Assembly: GCA_032718475.1 (NCBI GenBank)
Contig: JAUCBJ010003629.1
Span: 21,485 to 85,484, forward strand
Direction: 5' to 3'
DNA from: Nemertoderma westbladi
Taxonomy: Eukaryota > Xenacoelomorpha > Nemertodermatida > Nemertodermatidae
DNA: 64,000 nucleotides
The notes beneath the pieces are model-generated. The model did not search any database. It was not told the DNA's origin and saw nothing but the letters and a program-made list of their open reading frames with translations. This document shows positions 38,664-51,218 of this stretch, in pieces. The position numbers and the translations under genes are program-made. Each line of letters begins with the position of its first letter. The stretch's first letter is position 1.

Positions 38664-40842
38664 TGATAAACAACCGCGACCTCTATACTAACAGCAGAAC
38701 TGTTGAACAGACCAATACCCGTTAATATCCTTCTGCCAACCTAATAAGTTCTCGTCTAACCAATAAGACACAAAGACTGCTCTACTGTTAAGTAAAGGGG
38801 CTCAGGAGCGTGATATTACTAAATTGTAAGGGTTGCTAAATACAAACCGCTACTTACCGTTAGATGGCGCTAATCTGCCGTCCGCTAATATATTTTACTA
38901 AATTTACACAACTCCTGCAAAATCGCTTGTTCCTTTCTCTACCGATTGCTCGATAGAGAGCTAACTGTTCGAATCTATGAGCCACGCAGGAATAACCAAA
39001 ACAATAAACCCGAGTCGGCTCCCTAAGCTTACTTAAGACGAGTGCGAGAGGCCTTGCACTCAGAGTATTCTTACGCCTAATTCTATCACTATTAAAGCAC
39101 GCTATTACCTACGTCTTTCTAATCGCGAATACTGGAGGTTCCCTAACGTAATGTGTGAATGCGAGAATATTTAAAATATCAAAATGGTACAGTATCTGTT
39201 TCTACGTGGATAATACCACTCCGAGTCTAAAACTGCCCGCGACTGGCTTTAGGCCAGCAAAATTACTAGCGTATCGTGCGTACCGAATAGTGCGTTCTAG
39301 CTGATTGCCCGCTAATGCAAATAACCGCTCAGCGTGAATAGTTTACAGTACACTAATTATTACCTTAGCTACTCTCCGCTATGCTGCGTACTAATTCTTA
39401 ATTTTTTACTAATTATTTACAGTCACAAATATTTAACAGCGTACTAATTACTAAGAGTTCCAGAATACGTAATTCTAATTTATCACGCAACAGGTTTCGC
39501 TAGTAATAGCCTAAATTGCCGTATTACTTTGACCTAATCAATAACTAATTATTGTAACTAAGAAATAGAAATCAATCAAAGGAAAAAGAGCGCCTATCTA
39601 AGCATTCGTAATCTTAGGCACACTTCAATAACACACCAATCAGCGTTAGAAATCACAGTTTACAATTGTGCAATTCACTACTCGTACTCCACACTCAACG
39701 TTGCAACACGCGCAGGCCTCTCCCGGGTACATCTAGGATTCCTAACTAACCCAATTCCTGCCCCCCTAATACTAAATAGAGACAAAACCTGGATCATCAG
39801 CCCCCTAGATACTGTACCGGCGATCGGTCTGCGTGCCGCAGTGCAAGATACCCGCCCGCAACGGTGACCCTGGCCAGCGTTGCCCGCTTTGAATCCTCCG
39901 CTCTCTCCTAGTCGCTCAACCCCCCGATGCGCCCACTGCCCACTGGCACCTTAGCCCTCCATGATGCTAATAGCTACCGTAGCGGCGCATGCAAATCACA
40001 AAGTCTGACAGTCTCAGGAATCCCTTGGGATTATTGCGCAGAAAAGAATCACATAGAACCATCAATCAAAGGTAGAAATCATAGTTCGATTGTAATTTGC
40101 AGTAATCGAAGGAATTATTGAGAAACACAAGCAAAGTAATCGTACTAGCAAATCATTCCAAGAAATTAATCAAAATTAGCAAATTGCAGAAAATACGATA
40201 TCCTAATACAAAATTAGAGACAGCTCAGCAAGTAAATTGTAACAGGGGTGTGTCATGTAATAAGGCATGAACATATGAACAACAAAAGGCCCTACCGGCA
40301 CACCGCCAATTTATAGGTGATCCCGATGGGGTGATGCAATAAGGTGACTCAATCGCTCTCCCATTGGCTCTCCAGTCCATGCTAGCATTAAACCAACCTG
40401 GAAGCAGTTAATCCAATAAGGAGACCGGATTGTAGCCCTATGCCCTCAAATTATTACCATATATGGTAATGGATCACGTCTCTGGCTGCTGAATGGCCAG
40501 GACAGCGTCCCTATATGCTAGCACTATCAAACTAATATCAGCAAGCACAAAATCCAGGGTCCGAGTAAACTCGCTACCCTGGAACTATCTACATATATCC
40601 TAATACAAAATTACGTAGGTAGGGCTACATACTATACAAAATGAATGGATGCAAAATATATGGGCGTTTTAACTTCCTTACCTAAATGTCACCACACTGC
40701 GCCTTATCTAAATAATTATACTGCACAACGGACTAATATTACGTACAGTATAACGGACTAATACTGCATACTGCATAATGGACTAATACTGCATACTGCA
40801 TAATGGACTAATACTGTGGATACAGCGCCATATACCGTAACA
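38664..40842 (-). repeat. 5' LTR of element 2 (upstream in element direction)
   Basis: Direct repeat of 22368-24546. Differences I noticed lie near 39414, 39843, 39936, 40258, 40317 and 40522. Followed by the target duplication CTGGG at 40843. Confidence 0.95.
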
Positions 40843-43043
40843 CTGGGGGACCATTCTGGTGGAATGCTTTGCCATTAAATCCTTCGTTATTCTCAGCAAA
40901 ACATGATACCAATTCATATATTTCATCTTGTAAAAAGACATCCTTTTTGCCTGTTTATGAATGGGCATATTGTACTGTATACTGTTATTAAATGCAGTTG
41001 GGACCTTATACTGTACTAGGTACTGTACTGGGTTGTAGATATATGATATCTTTAAGTTTGGAAACTCATCTGACAGTTTCAGGGAGTTGTTGTTGGAGTA
41101 TTACTAGGCAGCCACAGTATTCCCAACCAATCACACCAGCACATTCCAGAATTGTGAACTTGTATGCTACTAAGACTGAGTGGCCATTTGCAACATTTAC
41201 TATAATGGAACCTAAACGGGCATTTAATTAACGGATTCTTCAGGACGATTGTGGTCTGGCCTCTGTTAAGAGAGTGATACCTCTGTTACTTGGGATATTA
41301 ATTGAGCATCTTGGCACCCGCTCCAGACATAAAGCTCGTTTAAAAACCATTTGCTTTTTATCACAGAATCATTCCCAATTTGAGAGCCGGTAAATCCAGG
41401 ACACGTTCGTGGGGCCTTCGCGCAGCACGAGGCCCAGTTATTAGATACAAATTAAAATTGAGCGACTGTATCACAAAATCAGGTTTTGAGAAATTTACCC
41501 ACACCACCAATCAATCAAAGAAAGGGGGACAGTACGTGTTCACCCCTTTTAATCCTCCCCCCCCCCCTCCACCCTTCCCAACCACCAATACATAACCGGG
41601 ACATCTACCACACACGGAAGGGTAGCACGAACTTATTTCCAATCGCACGTTAAATATGCAAAGCCAGGTGGTTTATAGGAATATAATAAACGCAGTACTC
41701 GTTTTCATTATAAGCCTCTTTGCGTTCGTCCTGTTTTGTATTTAAATATATTTCTTAAACGCAGGCTAGGACGATCTTTATAATAATAATAACTAGGGAT
41801 GCGATCAATATGTGAAGCCAGGTGGTTTATATAATAATTTAGTCAACGCAGTACTCGTCTTCATTATATGCCTCGTTGCGCTCTTCGCTTGTCCTGTTTT
41901 GTCATAAAATATTTTTCCTAAACGCAGACTGACGATCTTTATACAGTTATAACTATGCGAAGTTTCGAAACTGTGCGAGTAACTGTTGATACATTTATGT
42001 GGAGATGTGTGATATGTGGAGATGTGTGATACAACGCCAACGCATCTTATGCCGATGTAGTAATATGGGTATTGAAATAATATTAAATCAATGTACACTC
42101 TTAAAGCTGCAGCGAAAAAATGTAGCTAATTTCCTAGGTTACATATAAAATAATAATATTATTTTTAAGAACATCAATTTTACTACTTTGCAAAAATTCA
42201 ATTAAAAAATAACCAGACATATACATTGTGGAATAAACTATTTCAGAAGCCTACACAACAGCCATGCCATGGATTGTATTTATGTTATTATATCTGTCAT
42301 TTACCTGAGATAGCAATACAACACTTATAGTAGAGTCAATACAGGAAGGATGTTGGGATGTTGGATTTCAAGAATGATGTCTGGGCTGGAATAGCAATAC
42401 TGGTTGCCTATTACAGTACAATTCCTCTCTGGTTAGTCTACAGCCACAACTCCAAGCCAGCTAGCTCCACACCAGCAGAGACTTGACCAATAATCATTCC
42501 CAGCAAATAGCTGCCTTACACACACATCCTTCCATCGTACCAGCATGTTAGCCAATAAATGAGCAGTATTTAATGAGAATCAATTTTTTATGACGTTTTA
42601 ATTACTTTAGATCAATTAAAGACACAATTAATAAAGCAAATCACTTGAACTAATTAAAAACTATAATAGAATGGCGTATGTGGATTACATCTGTATAATT
42701 TTTAAGTATAATTATTTAAATCTTATACTGTAAAACAATTAATTTCCTTTAAAAGGCAGGTTGAAAATGGTGTTTTTACCGTAATCAACTTAATTAACTA
42801 ATTAACTGCTATTATCTTAGCTTCTCGAAGGCCACACGGAAATTCTACTTGGAAAATTTCTAAACTTTTGCCAAACAACATGTGTACCAAGTTTGGATAG
42901 ATTTCATCAAAGATTGGCTGAGTTATTAACGTTTAAAATTGGACGCGACAGAACGACAGAACGACAGAACGACAGAACGACAGAACGATAGGTTGATTAA
43001 TGGTACCACTACGCTAAGGCTCACTCACTTCGTGGCTAGCCCA
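40843..43043. other. Intergenic DNA with small duplications
   Basis: A sequence of about 145 bp (AGCCAGGTGGTTTAT..., AACGCAGTACTCGT..., GACGATCTTTATA) occurs twice in direct order at 41656-41795 and 41811-41955. A short piece at 41368-41403 (TTTGAGAGCC..) resembles the RTE LINE near 46880. A CGACAGAA array lies at 42949-42988 after a LINE/SINE-tail-like stretch. Poly-C at 41554-41572. No gene recognised. Confidence 0.6.
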
Positions 43044-44004
43044 CAATCAACTATATGACTGGTAGAAACTCACAACTGACAATGTAGTAAAGGCAATGCC
43101 ATACAATGCCTATGGAATCTGAAGGCATTACTGCTGGCATTTGGATTGTTATATTGTGACACAGAAGCTCAGGTACTCTCAACAGATGTTGAAACTAAAT
43201 TCTTCTCAATCCTGGCTTACTGCAAGGTGACTTATTGGCGCCATTAATATTCATAATTGTACTGGATTATACAATGAAGACGGCCACAAAGGGTGAAGAC
43301 CTGGGATTCACACTACAAGAACGCAGAAGTACCAGATATCCGGCAACTACAGTCACAGACACCGACTTTGCGGATGACATCACCCTGCTCTCTAATACGG
43401 TAGCAGATGCATAGCTTCTACTAAATAAAGTGGAGAGGGCTGCTAAGGAGGTTGGATTGCATATAAATGCTACCAAGTCTGAATTCATAACTTTGAAGCT
43501 AGTGGAAACTTACCAGAATTTATAATAATAAACTAAGGAAGGTTGACGACTTCCAGTACATTTGTTCATGGATCAACCTTTGTGTAGTGGTTGCATTGAA
43601 TTCACATTTCCTGTAGGTCGTGGGTTCGATCCCCGCATGGGCCAGGGCATTTTTCGTTTCTGCACGAATGCTTTAAAGGGACCAGAAAAGGGCGCATCTC
43701 TGCCTTGCATCCTTAATTGGTAGCTAAATGAGTACTGGAGTTTCCTCCGGGGAGTAAAGTTCTGGGGGACCGCACTGGAAATGAGTCGTCAGACTTTGTG
43801 CGTAATCCCTGGCCTAGCGGCCGAAGAAAATTTACTTTACTTTAATTAACTTTTACTTTTATGGAGAGAGAAGAGCAAAAAAGACAGAAGTTAGGAAGGC
43901 AAAGGAAAATCGGGAATACTGGAAGGATATCATTTCCGCTAGTAGTACACTAGTGGTACACTAGTCCAAACTTCACCTAGTAATAGTAGTAGTAGATTGT
44001 ATTT
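43044..44004 (+). mobile_element. Internally deleted RTE-type LINE copy, split by a SINE
   Basis: Matches the LINE at 45472-49026: 43044-43095 equals the region near 46915-46965, then a jump of about 1 kb to the RT palm (43120-43560), including DTDFADD as TDFADDITLLS and LLNKVERAAKEVG. After the SINE the 3' end continues (GGAGAGAGAAGAGCAAAAAA) to a TAG-type tail at 43985-44004. Frame breaks and a TAG at codon level show it is dead. Confidence 0.8.
43581..43860 (+). mobile_element. tRNA-derived SINE inserted in the RTE copy
   Basis: The head shows GTGTAGTGGTTGCA (A-box region) and GGGTTCGATCCCC (B box, near 43622). A unique body follows (CTTTAAAGGGACCAG, CTCCGGGGAGTAAAG), ending TTTACTTTACTTTAATT. 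The LINE text is interrupted at CATGGAT (about 43578) and resumes at TATGGAGAG (43860), so ATGGA may be the target duplication. Confidence 0.75.
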
Positions 44005-45079
44005 TATAATAATCAGAACAGAATGTCACCAAGTTCAAATTTTTAATTATTGAATCATACCATACAAAATGGCTCGTGACCTTGGAAATCATTTTCCTTA
44101 CGGAAATATGTTTGGTTTCAATGCAGAAACGACAATTTCCTCCCCTTGTAAATGTTTTGCCTATAGTTTAATATTACACCACATTGTGCAGTAATTAAAG
44201 TCACCAATTTCCTTCTTCTGATTAAAAATATTTTTTTATTATTATTAAAAAATTAATTACAAATCATTGATTAATGTTGAATTATCATATATTTCTAAGG
44301 TTACCTAGTTTCCAAATAAGGAAATTATTTTCAATTAACCGGGGGAATGCCCTTTGTGTTCGGGGTTCAATCAGCGCTGTGGAATAGAGTTATTCTCGCC
44401 GAGGTAAAGGGAGTAGATCAAAGAGTCGTCGAGGTAAAGGGAGTAGATCAAGGAGTCGTGGAGGAAAGGGGAAGAAGAAAGGAAAGAGAGGAAGATCGAA
44501 GGGGTGTGGGAAGAAAGGAGTGGGAAAGTCGATATCTAATCAATTCGATGTTGCAGCTGGATGGAAGAAGTTGATGAGAGGAAAATAAACAGTTGGAATG
44601 TCATTACAGTACTTTAGGTTAATATGATTGTTTATCTTGTCTGTAAATTCAAATATAATTTTTAAGAATATTTTAACAATACAAATTCTAGAATATTCTA
44701 GAATTGAGTTAATAGAGAATAAAAAAAAAAAAAAAAAAATTAACCGGAAATTTAAACTGTAATTATAATTTTAATTATAATTCAACCCAAAGCAAGATTG
44801 GAGTGTAAATAGAACTGCATCACTCTTAGAAATAATAAAAAATTAAATGTGCATATAGACAACTGTGATAAGTTCTATTATCACCTTCACACTTCATAGC
44901 ATAAACTGATATTATATTGACAATTATCTTATTGACATAACTGATAAAAAAAGTTATGGGCTTTACCAAAAATTATTATATTCGACCTACTACCATATCG
45001 ATTATTCTTCCCCTGAAAAGGATAATTCAATTATGTAACTGTATAAACTTCGTCCCACCCAGACTCTCCTTGTTATAAT
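44005..45079. other. AT-rich stretch, nothing recognised
   Basis: Contains two copies of a 33-bp unit (GAGGTAAAGGGAGTAGATCA..GAGTCGT) at 44399-44460 and a poly(A) run near 44720-44739. No protein motif seen. Confidence 0.5.
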
Positions 45080-45471
45080 AGTTTTTCTAATTGTTTTTTT
45101 GGAAAATGGCCTTACTCAATTACAACTAGAACCTACCCATTTAGGTAATGTGTTAAGACCATGGAATACTAAATAATAGACGGAACCGCATTAGTGTTAT
45201 TTTTTCGGCCCCGATATTTTTTCCAATAAAGTGGTAGTATATGCCATAGAAACCCCAGAAAAAAAATTTAAGCAAATTCGACCGGAGCGTTCTCGAGATA
45301 TAATCCGTCAAAGTTTTCAAATTTGCCAACAAGAAATGCAGTGTTGGGGGCGATTGTCAACAATATTATTATTACCACAACTAGCTACAGCTGCACTATT
45401 TTAACTATATTACTATATTACCCTACTACCCACTATATTAACCGATAATTTTTCGATTACAATTAACCAGT

Positions 45472-48400
45472 CGGTTAATTAGTCGGTCAGGTCAGGTCCC
45501 CAGATCCTGCTACCACTATGGCAGTAATGTGGTACTACCTGTAGCTGTCAGCCCAGTAGGGCAGGCCCGATAAGCATAGCCTATTCATTATTTAGTTGAT
45601 CAAGAGTGGGTTGGTTCAGCCCTGTCAACTAAATAAGTAACTGAGGGTTATAGCACCTAGGGCACCATTGAAGGCAAAGGCTTGATACGCATCTGCATTA
45701 GAGATGATACAAGCCCCGCCCTGTCTATACTGGATGCTCCTCTACCAGTGTTAGGTAACCTAACCCCGGAGGCACACTTGGTTCAGGGTGTAACAAATGG
45801 ACCCCTACAGTCGGCAGCAGGGCTGTAGGCCATGGATAGGCGGAAGGTAATCAACCAACGGCTAGACATGCTGACAAGGTCGGCGGAAGGTAATCAACCA
45901 ACGGCGACCTACTGCGAAGACGCTTGTAGGAGTTGCGACCACAAGCGGTTTACCCCCGCAACTGAAAGATATGAGTATGAGAACCCTCCAGGAGAAATAC
46001 CGGCTCGGTCGTCGCCCGGGTCAACAAGGACCGCGTCCCTCAGTGGTACACCAGGCTGGGGTCGATAAATTGGCTACTGGAACAGAAGACAGAGAAGAAA
46101 GAAGAACCAACCTGTTGAAATGTAAAAAGACACTAAAGATTGCTACAATGAACGCACGCACGCTGAAAAGCACAGAGCAAACAGGGTGACATGGTCGCTC
46201 TGGCAATGGAATATAACATCGACATCATCTGCATCCAAGAACATTGGATTTGTCATGAAGACACTGCCATGAAGTACAATTACATTGGAAATGGATGGAC
46301 GTTAGTAACAAGCTCAGCAGTAAGAAACTCGGCCAATGCATCAATTGGTGGAGTAGGAATTCTGCTAAGCCCATTTGCACTTAAGACCCTAAACAACATC
46401 GAATCTATAAATTCCAGGGTTGTGATCGCAACATTTGATGGGAATCCCAAGACAACAGTTATATGTTGCTACAGTCCAACCAATGCATCAGAGCCAGAAC
46501 AAGCAGTCAAGTTTTATGAAGAACTGACTGGACTTATTAAGGACATCCCGAAACACAATGTTAAAGTCATTGCTGGTGACCTGAATGCGCAAATTGGCCC
46601 AGAAGACATCAAGGGTTACACCTATAACACCAGTTCTAACAGAAATGGGTACTTACTCTTAGACCTAATGGAAGAATGTGAATTGATACCAACAAACAAC
46701 ACATTCGAAAAGAGTAAGGGGAAGCTATGGACCTTTCAATACCCTAATGGAACCAAAGCACAACTGGATTACATCCTTATAAACAAAAAGTGGAGAAATA
46801 GCATGATCAACTGCGAGGCATACAGCTCGTTCAACCTAATTGGTTCGGACCACAGAATTGTGACTGCAGAGATCAGACTCAGTTTGAGAGCCAGCAAACC
46901 CAGGACAAGCAAGCAAATCAACTATGACTGGGAGAAACTCAGAACTGACAATGCTGTAAAGGATGCTTATACAGTAGAAGTTCAAAACCGCTTTGAAGCA
47001 CTTCAGTCAATGGATGAAGACCAATCCACCGATTCAATATACCAGAATATAATAACAGCCCACAAGGAATCAGCTAAGAGGCATATCCCCCAGAAACCTA
47101 AACGAAAACAGTATGTGCCATGGCAAAACTCTGAGGTTACTTGTAAGAGAGAAGATCTTAAGATAGCCTACAAAGTTAAAACCGAACAACCAACAACCGA
47201 AAACATTAACAAGGTTGAGAAAGCTAAGGACGATCTTAAATTGGCCTACAACATCAGCCAGGAAAAGTACATACAGGATAAAACTGAAGCAATTACAACC
47301 GCTCACATACAGCAACAATCAAGACTTACCTGGCAAACTGTAAATGAGGTATCTGGTCGGAAAAGTTGTGCAAAGGGGCGCCTCAAAGCCGATAGTCCTG
47401 AAGAACGTGTTGGGAAGTGGAAAAATCACTTCAGCAACTTGCTTGGGCAGCCACCAAACATCGAGGTCAGCCCTACAAGGAAAATATATGACAAGACACT
47501 ACCTATAGAAACAGGGGACTTCACGCCTGCCGAACTCCAAAGAAGTATTAAAAGCATGTCCAATAATAAAGCGAGTGGATTAGATGAAATCCCAGCGGAG
47601 GTATGGAAAACCGGACTGCTAAATAGACCATTATTGAATGTTTGCAACCGGATGTTAAAAGGGGAAAAGCCACCACCAATTTGGACTAAAGGTCAACTAA
47701 AGCCTCTCCCCAAGAAATGAGACCTTGGCATACCAAGAAACTATCGTGGGATCTGTCTGCTTGTGGTAGCTGCCAAAATATACAATAAAATGATTCTATA
47801 TAGGATTATGCCTCACATAGAGAAACTACTGCGTAAGAGCCAAAACGGATTTCGACCAAGTAGATCAACAATAGCTCAGATACTTGCACTACGGAGACTG
47901 ATTGAAGGAATCAAGTCAAAGAATCTCCCCGCAGTCATGACTTTTGTGGACTTCAAGAAGGCATTCGACTCCATCCATAGAGGTAAAATGCTTGAAATCC
48001 TAAGAGCTTATGGAATACCAGAAGTAATTGTTGCTGGCATTGGATTGCTTTATTGCGACACAGAAGCGCAGGTACTCTCACCAGATGGTGAAACTGAGTT
48101 TTTCTCAATCCTGGCTGGCGTACTGCAAGGTGACACATTAGCACCATTACTATTTGTAATTGTGCTGGATTACGCAATGAGGACGGCCACAAAGGGTGAA
48201 GATCTGGGATTCACACTTCAAGAACGCAGAAGTAGTAGATATCCGGCAACTACAGTCACAGACACCGACTTTGCGGATGACATCGCCCTGCTCTCTAATA
48301 CGCTAGCAGATGCACAGCTTCTACTAAATAAAGTGGAGAGGGCTGCTAAGGAGGTTGGATTGCATATAAATGCTACCAAGACCGAATTCATGACCTTTAA

Positions 48401-49026
48401 TGTTGATGGAAACTTGACAACCATTGATAATAATCAACTAAGGCAGGTCGATGACTTCCAGTATCTTTAATCATGGATAGAGAGTAGCAAAAAGGACATA
48501 GAAGTTAGGAAAGCAAAGGCTTGGGTAGCTCTATCAAAAATGGATACCATCTGGAAATCAGATCTCTCCAGGCACCTGAAGACCAAGTTCTTTCGAGCCA
48601 CAGTGGAAAGTGTATTTTTATACGGGGGTGAGACCTGGACACTGACTAAATCACTTGAACAACGAATTGATGGTTGCTACACAAGACTACTAAGGGCAGC
48701 CCTAAACATCAGCTGGAGACAACACATGACAAACGCCGAGCTTTATGGTACAATACCACCTGTATCAACCACCCTCCGTGAACGCAGATTAAGATTCAGT
48801 GGGCACTGCTGGCGAAGTAAAGACGAGGTCATACCAGATCTACTTCTCTGGCAACCAACTCATGGAAAGCGTAGTCGTGGACGACCTGCCATAACATATA
48901 TAGATCAACTTGAAAGGGATACTGAACTTGGGAGAAACGAAATTGCGACAACTATGGAGAATCGGGAAGCCTGGAAGGATCTCATTTCCACTGTCCGAGT
49001 TCGTTCGACCTAGTAGTAGTAGTACT
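45472..49026 (+). mobile_element. Full-length RTE-type LINE with 10-bp target duplication
   Basis: Flanked by ATTAACCAGT at 45462-45471 and 49027-49036. A 5' untranslated part of about 350-500 bp, one long endonuclease-RT frame and a short 3' end with a TAGTAGTAGTAG tail (49011-49025). Length about 3.55 kb, usual for RTE elements. Inserted inside the P-type transposon. Confidence 0.88.
45971..49013 (+). pseudogene. RTE LINE endonuclease-reverse transcriptase, three lesions
   Basis: The endonuclease begins KTLKIATMNARTLKSTEQTG (frame ending 46189) and continues one frame over from 46191 with CIQEHW, GDLNAQIG (about 46575), LDYILINKKWRN and GSDHRIV. RT follows with KASGLDEIPAEVWK, NGFRPSRSTIAQI (47845), VDFKKAFDSIHR, GVLQGDTLAPLLFV and TDFADDIALLS (48265). 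The C-terminal region ends HGKRSRGRPAITYIDQ. Lesions: a one-base frame change near 46189, TGA at 47718-47720 between endonuclease and RT, and TAA at 48468-48470 after the palm. The catalytic motifs are intact, so the copy decayed recently but cannot make the whole protein. In life it would nick DNA and reverse-transcribe its own RNA in the nucleus. Confidence 0.9.
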
Positions 49027-49103
49027 ATTAACCAGTACATCGCGTCTCTACACAGTAGGGCCAACACTACTTCACTGGCTACACATAGTGAACTATCTAC
49101 ATC

Positions 49104-49217
49104 ATGCTACGTACTTGTTTAGTTTGCAACTCAAAAGACCATTTGCACCGGTTTCCTATTGATATTGCTGTTTGCAATGAATGGAAACAAGCGATTCGTC
49201 AGGGGCTGAATACGCCA
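49104..49217 (+). CDS. THAP zinc-finger exon of the P-type transposase (partial)
   Basis: Starts at ATG (MLRTCLVCNSKDHLHRFP). CxxC, HRFP and EWKQAI match the first half of a THAP (C2CH) domain, the sequence-specific DNA-binding module of P-element transposase. It runs into a donor-like CAG/GTAAGG at 49215-49223. In P elements the THAP domain is also encoded by the first exon. The second half of the domain (C-x2-H) is not visible in the expected place, so the gene is incomplete. Confidence 0.65.
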
Positions 49218-49559
49218 GGTAAGGATTTTATTATTATATCACGCATGAAATGTTCTATGACATGTTATCTATTTGGTACTAGTATAGTATGTGTGTAGCC
49301 ATGGTACAGCAAATTTAAAAAATGTATGTCTTTTTATTTGGTTTTATTGCATTTTATCATTCTAGAACATTGGTGATTGTTCTAGAACCTTAGTAGATAT
49401 TTTTTTCTGGCATCTAGTAGTTTTTTAATTTACTAGTATTTTTGAAAATTAAAAAAAATTATATTTTTTTTACTGTTTTTTTTGATATTGGTAAACATTC
49501 TAGAATCAATGTTTTCACATTTTTTTATAATTTCAAAAAATACTAGCAACTAAAAAAAA

Positions 49560-50468
49560 CGGCTACGGTCCCGTATGCCACTACACTTTTTAAAGAGAAC
49601 TTCCATAATGACACAGCTGATTACTTCCGTATTATTAGACTCTTCTGGGAGTTTATGAACTGTAAACATAATATGTCTAATCCTTACACAAGAACACGCA
49701 GTCGTTATGACAGTGAGCGGCAAAGTTTCCTTCAAACCTTCCTTGACTGGTTGACAAGGTGGAAGTCTTCAAATAAAGCAGGGTTCACGTCGCAGACATT
49801 TTCAGCGCTCATACTAACAGATGCTAACATAATTAAGGTCCTAGATTTGGTCTTCAACAAACTCGAATACCAATTATTTAACCTGTCAGTCCTTGGAGAC
49901 GATGAAATTGAGTTACATTTCAGCAAATATCGCCAGATGTCGGGAGGTCGCTTCCTTGTAAGTCTGTGGGAAGCCACTAACTCAAACAAGATAATTCAAA
50001 TCAAGGCAGCTCTACAATCCAACCAAGATGTCATTGACTGCCTTGATAAAACTAATAGTGAAGATATACGACCAATAATTACGAAACTATCAGCAGCTGA
50101 TGATTTTGATATATTCGACGACGAATCTCTATTGATTATTTCAGACGTGGCTGGATGGGCAGTTCAGTCAATTCCTAATTAAGATGCGTTGTGTTCGTTC
50201 ATGTACCAGATGCGATCTACAAGAAAAATCCCAATCAAGTTCCACGAATATTCGCTACATTTCGATTCGTGACAGAGGGGGATTGTGTTTTTCGAGTGAT
50301 GGATTTGTACATCTTTGCTGCAATATATTTCACAAATTGAAAAAATCATATACCTTGGTAAACAACAAGAACAAAGCGAGTCCAACATTACATAGACTAC
50401 TAGTAAACCAAGTAGATACCACTGAAGTTGTCTGCTCTGAACACAGCGAGAAATTCAAAAACTGGTAA
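49560..50468 (+). pseudogene. P-element/THAP9-type transposase C-terminal fragment
   Basis: Open frame from about 49560 to 50182 (YATTLFKENFHND, ADYFRIIRLFWEFMNC, LGDDEIELHFSKYRQMSGG), then a change of frame at about 50183 to CVRSCTRCDLQ and RDRGGLCFSSDGFVHL up to 50468. E-x2-FSK-xR followed by G matches the conserved end of the P-transposase catalytic region, and the C-x2-C plus RGGL-S part is the usual C-terminal region. The first catalytic Asp regions and the GTP-binding insertion are missing between the THAP exon and here, so an internal deletion is likely. Not able to make a working transposase. Confidence 0.7.
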
Positions 50469-50934
50469 ACGTATTCCTTAAGGCTGAGGCTAGTCACAGG
50501 AAAGAAATTATTGATGAACAGGAAAGGTATAAAACGGGACTGAATGGATTTAAAGCGCCACAGTTATACAAGAAAAGACGGATTCTTCAGTCAGATATTA
50601 ATCAAAATAACATCCATCCCTTTCAACACTGCCTGGCACTGGCCTGTCGTCTCTAATACCACTGCCACCCTGGCTGTTGTTTCTACTACCACTGCTACGT
50701 TGCCACCCTGGCTGTCATCTTTACTACCACTGCGACCCGGAGACTCTGCCAGCAATCAGAATAGTAGGAGAATCGCCACTCGTATCTTGACAATCACCAC
50801 TACTAGTGACAGCGGTACATCTTTGGAAATCCAAAGAGTGTCCAGTACTTGGCAGTGCTGCTGAAGAGGCCTAAAGCCGGCCGAAACGCCGCTTCTATTA
50901 ATGGTTTATTATGATAATAATATTATTATAGTAA

Positions 50935-51218
50935 ATAAATTATAAGTAATTAAACAGGACTAAGGATAATCCAACTCTATAGCAAATGGAGCGGAAAAAT
51001 GAATTCGCCACCAGCGGGGATCGAACCCGCGTCTCCCGATAAACGTTCAGGTATGCTAACCACTACACAACATTGCCTCCGTGGTGTAGTGGTTAGCATA
51101 CCTGAACGTTTATCGGGAGACGCGGGTTCGATCCCTGCTGGTGGCGAATTCATTTTTTCCGCTCCATTTGCTATAGAGTTGGATCATCCTTAGTCCTGTT
51201 TAATTACTTATAATTTAT
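50935..51218. repeat. Long inverted repeat, two head-to-head tRNA-like copies
   Basis: Arms 50935-51068 and 51084-51218 are reverse complements with very few differences, separated by 15 bp. Each arm holds TAGTGGTTAGCATACC, GGTTCGATCCC and then ATTACTTATAATTTAT at the outer end. It could form a cruciform or a long RNA hairpin. It lies inside the P-type transposon, downstream of the transposase fragment. Confidence 0.9.
51075..51146 (+). tRNA. tRNA-like sequence (SINE head or pseudo-tRNA)
   Basis: A 72-nt cloverleaf can be drawn: acceptor GCCTCCG/TGGTGGC with one U-U mismatch, D region TGGTGTAGTGG, anticodon stem CCTGA/TCGGG and T arm GCGGGTTCGATCCCTGC. The anticodon loop is ACGTTTA, which puts C rather than the near-universal U before the anticodon, and no CCA or terminator-like T run follows closely. 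The minus-strand arm holds a second copy without a matching acceptor end. Probably tRNA-derived repeat rather than a working tRNA. Confidence 0.4.

Larger units (their letters stand above)
22368..40842 (-). mobile_element. BEL/Pao LTR retrotransposon, element 2 (18.5 kb, minus strand)
   Basis: Bounded by 2179-bp direct LTRs (22368-24546 and 38664-40842). Read on the minus strand they begin TGTTACGG and end TTTATCA. The flanks carry a 5-bp duplication CTGGG (22363-22367 and 40843-40847). I count about six differences between the LTRs, so the insertion is young. In the element's own direction the order is LTR, hairpin-rich leader, charged Gag-like ORF, RT/RNase H ORF, integrase ORF, 757-bp gap, 1235-residue accessory ORF, 1.7-kb tail and LTR. 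The DUF1759 Gag core, the Gag zinc knuckle and the protease DSG motif are not present between the Gag-like ORF and RT. The size is well above usual BEL elements. Confidence 0.95.

Noticed and set aside
44347-44574. 75-residue ORF with VEVKGVDQ repeats
   Set aside because: Made by a short 33-bp tandem repeat; no domain and no neighbours to support it.
51075-51146. Functional tRNA gene
   Set aside because: C at the position before the anticodon, an acceptor mismatch, and location in an inverted mobile repeat argue for a tRNA-derived sequence.
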